Of a stretch of DNA of 33,868 bases, positions 31,443 to 33,868 are shown piece by piece (positions within the stretch are counted from its first letter, which is position 1; each line of letters opens with the position of its first letter). The position numbers and the translations under genes are program-made. The stretch is from Flavobacteriaceae bacterium (GTDB lineage: Bacteria > Bacteroidota > Bacteroidia > Flavobacteriales > Flavobacteriaceae). A model generated the notes under the pieces. That model was given only the letters and a program-made list of their open reading frames with translations. It was not told the DNA's origin and did no database searches. The stretch covers positions 1 through 33,868 of the forward strand of contig JAFMFL010000009.1 of NCBI GenBank assembly GCA_017856205.1, read 5' to 3'.

Positions 31443-32086
31443 AAACCGTGCTTTTTTAAGACGCTTTGTCTACCCACGGTTTGGGTAATGATGTCTTTAG
31501 ATATATCCCAACCTCGTGCTGGGCAATACTCTCTGCCGTACCAAATGATTTGTAAGTGCAAATCGTTCCATTTTTCTTTTGGAAATAAGCGTTTTGCATC
31601 TCGCTCTGTTTGAGTTACGCTTTTTCCGTTTGAAAAACCCCAACGATACATAAGCCTATGAATATGAGTATCTACTGGAAATGCAGGCACACCAAAAGCC
31701 TGTGCCATAACCACACTTGCTGTTTTGTGTCCTACCGCCGGTAGTGCTTCTAAGGCTTCAAAACTTTGCGGAACCTGCCCATTGTGTTTTTCTAGTAAAA
31801 TTTCAGATAAACCATGTATTCCCTTTGATTTCATAGGGGACAATCCCACTGGCTTTATGATTTCTCGAATTTCTTCTACACTTAAGTTTACCATTTCTGT
31901 AGGGTTATCCGCTTTGGCAAAGAGCAATGGTGTAATCTGATTTACCCGCACATCGGTGCTTTGTGCCGAAAGCAAAACAGCTATGAGTAGGGTGTAGGGA
32001 TCTTTGTGATCTAAAGGGATGGGAATAGTAGGATAAAGTTCCTCAAGTTTCTGTATTACAAAAGCAACCTTTTCGGCTTTGTTCAT
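31439..32086 (-). CDS. nth: Endonuclease III-family DNA glycosylase
   Basis: LPAVGHKTASVVMAQAFGVPAFPVDTHIHRLMYRWG (HhH plus catalytic K and D). Confidence 0.93.
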   Translation of the reverse strand: MNKAEKVAFVIQKLEELYPTIPIPLDHKDPYTLLIAVLLSAQSTDVRVNQITPLLFAKADNPTEMVNLSVEEIREIIKPVGLSPMKSKGIHGLSEILLEKHNGQVPQSFEALEALPAVGHKTASVVMAQAFGVPAFPVDTHIHRLMYRWGFSNGKSVTQTERDAKRLFPKEKWNDLHLQIIWYGREYCPARGWDISKDIITQTVGRQSVLKKHGF

Positions 32087-32127
32087 TTTTGAATTTTTAA
32101 TATCCGTTTATTTTTTTGACAAAACAC

Positions 32128-32222
32128 GTCAGTTTGAGTAAAATTAGTATCGAAAACAAGTGTTTTGAACGTTATTAAGTTCTCGATACAATTTTTCGCT
32201 CCTAAAAATTACTCGAACTGAC
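32128..32222. repeat. Long imperfect palindrome, intergenic repeat
   Basis: GTCAGTTTGAGTAAAATTAGTATCGAAAAC ... GTTCTCGATACAATTTTTCGCTCCTAAAAATTACTCGAACTGAC; the right arm reverse-complements to the left arm apart from a 14-nt insertion. Confidence 0.8.
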
Positions 32223-32284
32223 ATTTATTTGTAATTTGACAATCAAAATCTACAACGGATTTTTAACATCTAAAATTACTAAAA

Positions 32285-32734
32285 ATGCTACAAGAAGGAA
32301 ATCAAATGCCTGCGTTTTCAGGCGTAAACCATTTGGGCGAGTCTGTAAACCATACAGACTATGTTGGAAAGAAGTTAATCGTGTTTTTTTACCCACGTGC
32401 TAACACACCAGGCTGCACTGTTGAAGCTTGTAATTTAAGCGATAATTATGCTGCACTTCAAGCTGAAGGCTACGAACTGTTGGGTGTAAGTGCCGATTCA
32501 GTAAAAAAGCAAGCTGGTTTTGCGGAAAAATATAATTTCCCTTTTCCACTTTTGGCAGATGAAGACCACGTTGCTATTAAGGCATTTGGTGTTTGGGGAC
32601 CAAAAAAGTTTCAAGGTAGAGAGTACGAAGGTATTATCCGTACCACTTTTGTTATAGACGAAACAGGATTGATTACTCGCGTAATTGATAAGGTTAAAAC
32701 CAAAGACCACGCAGCACAAATTCTAGAGGGCTAA
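32285..32734 (+). CDS. bcp: Thioredoxin-dependent thiol peroxidase (Bcp/PrxQ)
   Basis: FFYPRANTPGCTVEACNLSDNYAALQAEGYELLGVSADS...FPLLADEDH. Confidence 0.95.
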   Translation: MLQEGNQMPAFSGVNHLGESVNHTDYVGKKLIVFFYPRANTPGCTVEACNLSDNYAALQAEGYELLGVSADSVKKQAGFAEKYNFPFPLLADEDHVAIKAFGVWGPKKFQGREYEGIIRTTFVIDETGLITRVIDKVKTKDHAAQILEG

Positions 32735-32737
32735 TCG

Positions 32738-33868
32738 TTACTTTGAAGGCTTATAGCCAAATAATTTTTTTCTTTTAATCAGCTTAGATACACCAGGTGG
32801 AAGTTTGTTTTCCCAACCGCTTTCGCCTGCTTTAATTTGGTCTAAAACATCTTTGGAATAGATTTTCATATCATCGATGCTGTAATCTAATATATCTACT
32901 ACCTTATCGTTGTATTTAAAGAAGTTGTAAAGTTCTTTTAGCCTTGGGTGTACTCGAACTGAATTACTATCGATGATTTCTCCATTTTTCGGATTAATAA
33001 TTGGATACAGATAAACCTTTAGGTTTTTAAAGAATAGTTTACCAAAGGCCTCTAAAATACCTCCACTCAAATGACGGTAATACTTTTCGTTGAAAATTTC
33101 AATGAGGTTATTTACCCCCATTGTTAACCGAATTTTCTTTTGCGTATATTCAGAGAAATATTCAACTAGACGATAATATTCTTTAAAATTAGATATCATA
33201 ACCGTTTGCCCCAGCGAGCATAGCAAACGAGCCCTATGCATAAAATCTTCCTCATCAATTTCACCCGTTGACATAAGGTTTGAAAGCGTTATTTCAAATA
33301 CAACAAGCGTTTTTTCAAGATCCGAATCGGGTTCTTTCTCAAATATCTCCAATGACTTCTTATACATTTCCATATTTACTTTAGTAACAGGTTTAAAGCT
33401 ACCACGAAGTGCAATGATATTTTTCTTGTATAATTCCCGTGCAGGTAACAAATTGTTGCCATCTGGACCAAACATTACGGCATCGGTCATACCCAGGCGC
33501 ACAAGTTCCAAACTCAACAAACGATTGTCAAGATCTTTAAATAAAGGTCCTGAAAAGTTTATTGTGTCAATTTCAATTGCTTCTCTATCAATGTGATCGA
33601 ATAAATACTGTAATATTCTTTTTGGGCGATCGTTTTGATAAAAAGCACCGTAAATCAAATTCACTCCCATAACCCCTAAAGACATTTGCTGTGCTTTTGC
33701 ATCATTTTCCTTAAATCTGACATGGGTTGTAATCATGGAATAAGTCTCATCTGGCTTGGTTTGAAACTTAATACCCATCCATCCGTGTCCTTTAAATTTT
33801 TTGGCAAAGTCGATTGTTGTTACAGTGTTGGCGAAGGTAAAAAACAACTTGTCTTTATTCTTTTCTCG
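32738..33868 (-). CDS. Conserved protein of unknown function (5' end outside the window)
   Basis: Open frame continues past 33847 to the window edge (REKNKDKLFFTFANTVTTIDFAKKFKGHGWMGIKFQ...); track start at 33847 is an internal TTG. Confidence 0.7.
   Translation of the reverse strand, partial: REKNKDKLFFTFANTVTTIDFAKKFKGHGWMGIKFQTKPDETYSMITTHVRFKENDAKAQQMSLGVMGVNLIYGAFYQNDRPKRILQYLFDHIDREAIEIDTINFSGPLFKDLDNRLLSLELVRLGMTDAVMFGPDGNNLLPARELYKKNIIALRGSFKPVTKVNMEMYKKSLEIFEKEPDSDLEKTLVVFEITLSNLMSTGEIDEEDFMHRARLLCSLGQTVMISNFKEYYRLVEYFSEYTQKKIRLTMGVNNLIEIFNEKYYRHLSGGILEAFGKLFFKNLKVYLYPIINPKNGEIIDSNSVRVHPRLKELYNFFKYNDKVVDILDYSIDDMKIYSKDVLDQIKAGESGWENKLPPGVSKLIKRKKLFGYKPSK

Noticed and set aside
11979-32086. 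Possible DNA-repair island (recG, pcrA, uvrA, nth)
   Set aside because: The genes are on different strands, in separate transcription units and interrupted by unrelated genes; each is ordinary core genome, so proximity alone is not a system.

Overview
This 33.9-kb window looks like compact, mostly core chromosome from a Flavobacteriaceae-type Bacteroidota. The support is house-keeping gene content, several exact matches to the Bacteroidota -7 promoter consensus TAnnTTTG (often with an upstream TTG/TTTG), and secreted proteins whose predicted mature N-terminus is Gln. Recognisable genes: pcm, smpB, glyA, a glutaminyl cyclase with an overlapping beta-helix lipoprotein gene, the small SRP RNA (ffs), an SDR, fsa/transaldolase-like, an ABC-F ATPase, pheT, recG, a PcrA/UvrD helicase, an OmpA-family lipoprotein, mnmE, a GNAT-like protein, an outer-membrane barrel protein, a YfhO/glycosyltransferase/flippase cluster, uvrA, a sigma-70-family factor, nth and bcp. 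I added three small ORFs that the 60-aa ORF track misses or starts wrongly. I see no CRISPR array, transposase, prophage or defence island, and no convincing new multi-gene system. The best leads are: (1) an ABC-F ATPase with one intact and one degenerate composite ATP site; (2) -7 boxes 3-6 nt from start codons, implying leaderless mRNAs; (3) an SDR start codon directly after the SRP RNA terminator; (4) palindromic intergenic repeats; (5) an endonuclease III lacking its Fe-S cluster ligands; (6) several small unannotated ORFs.
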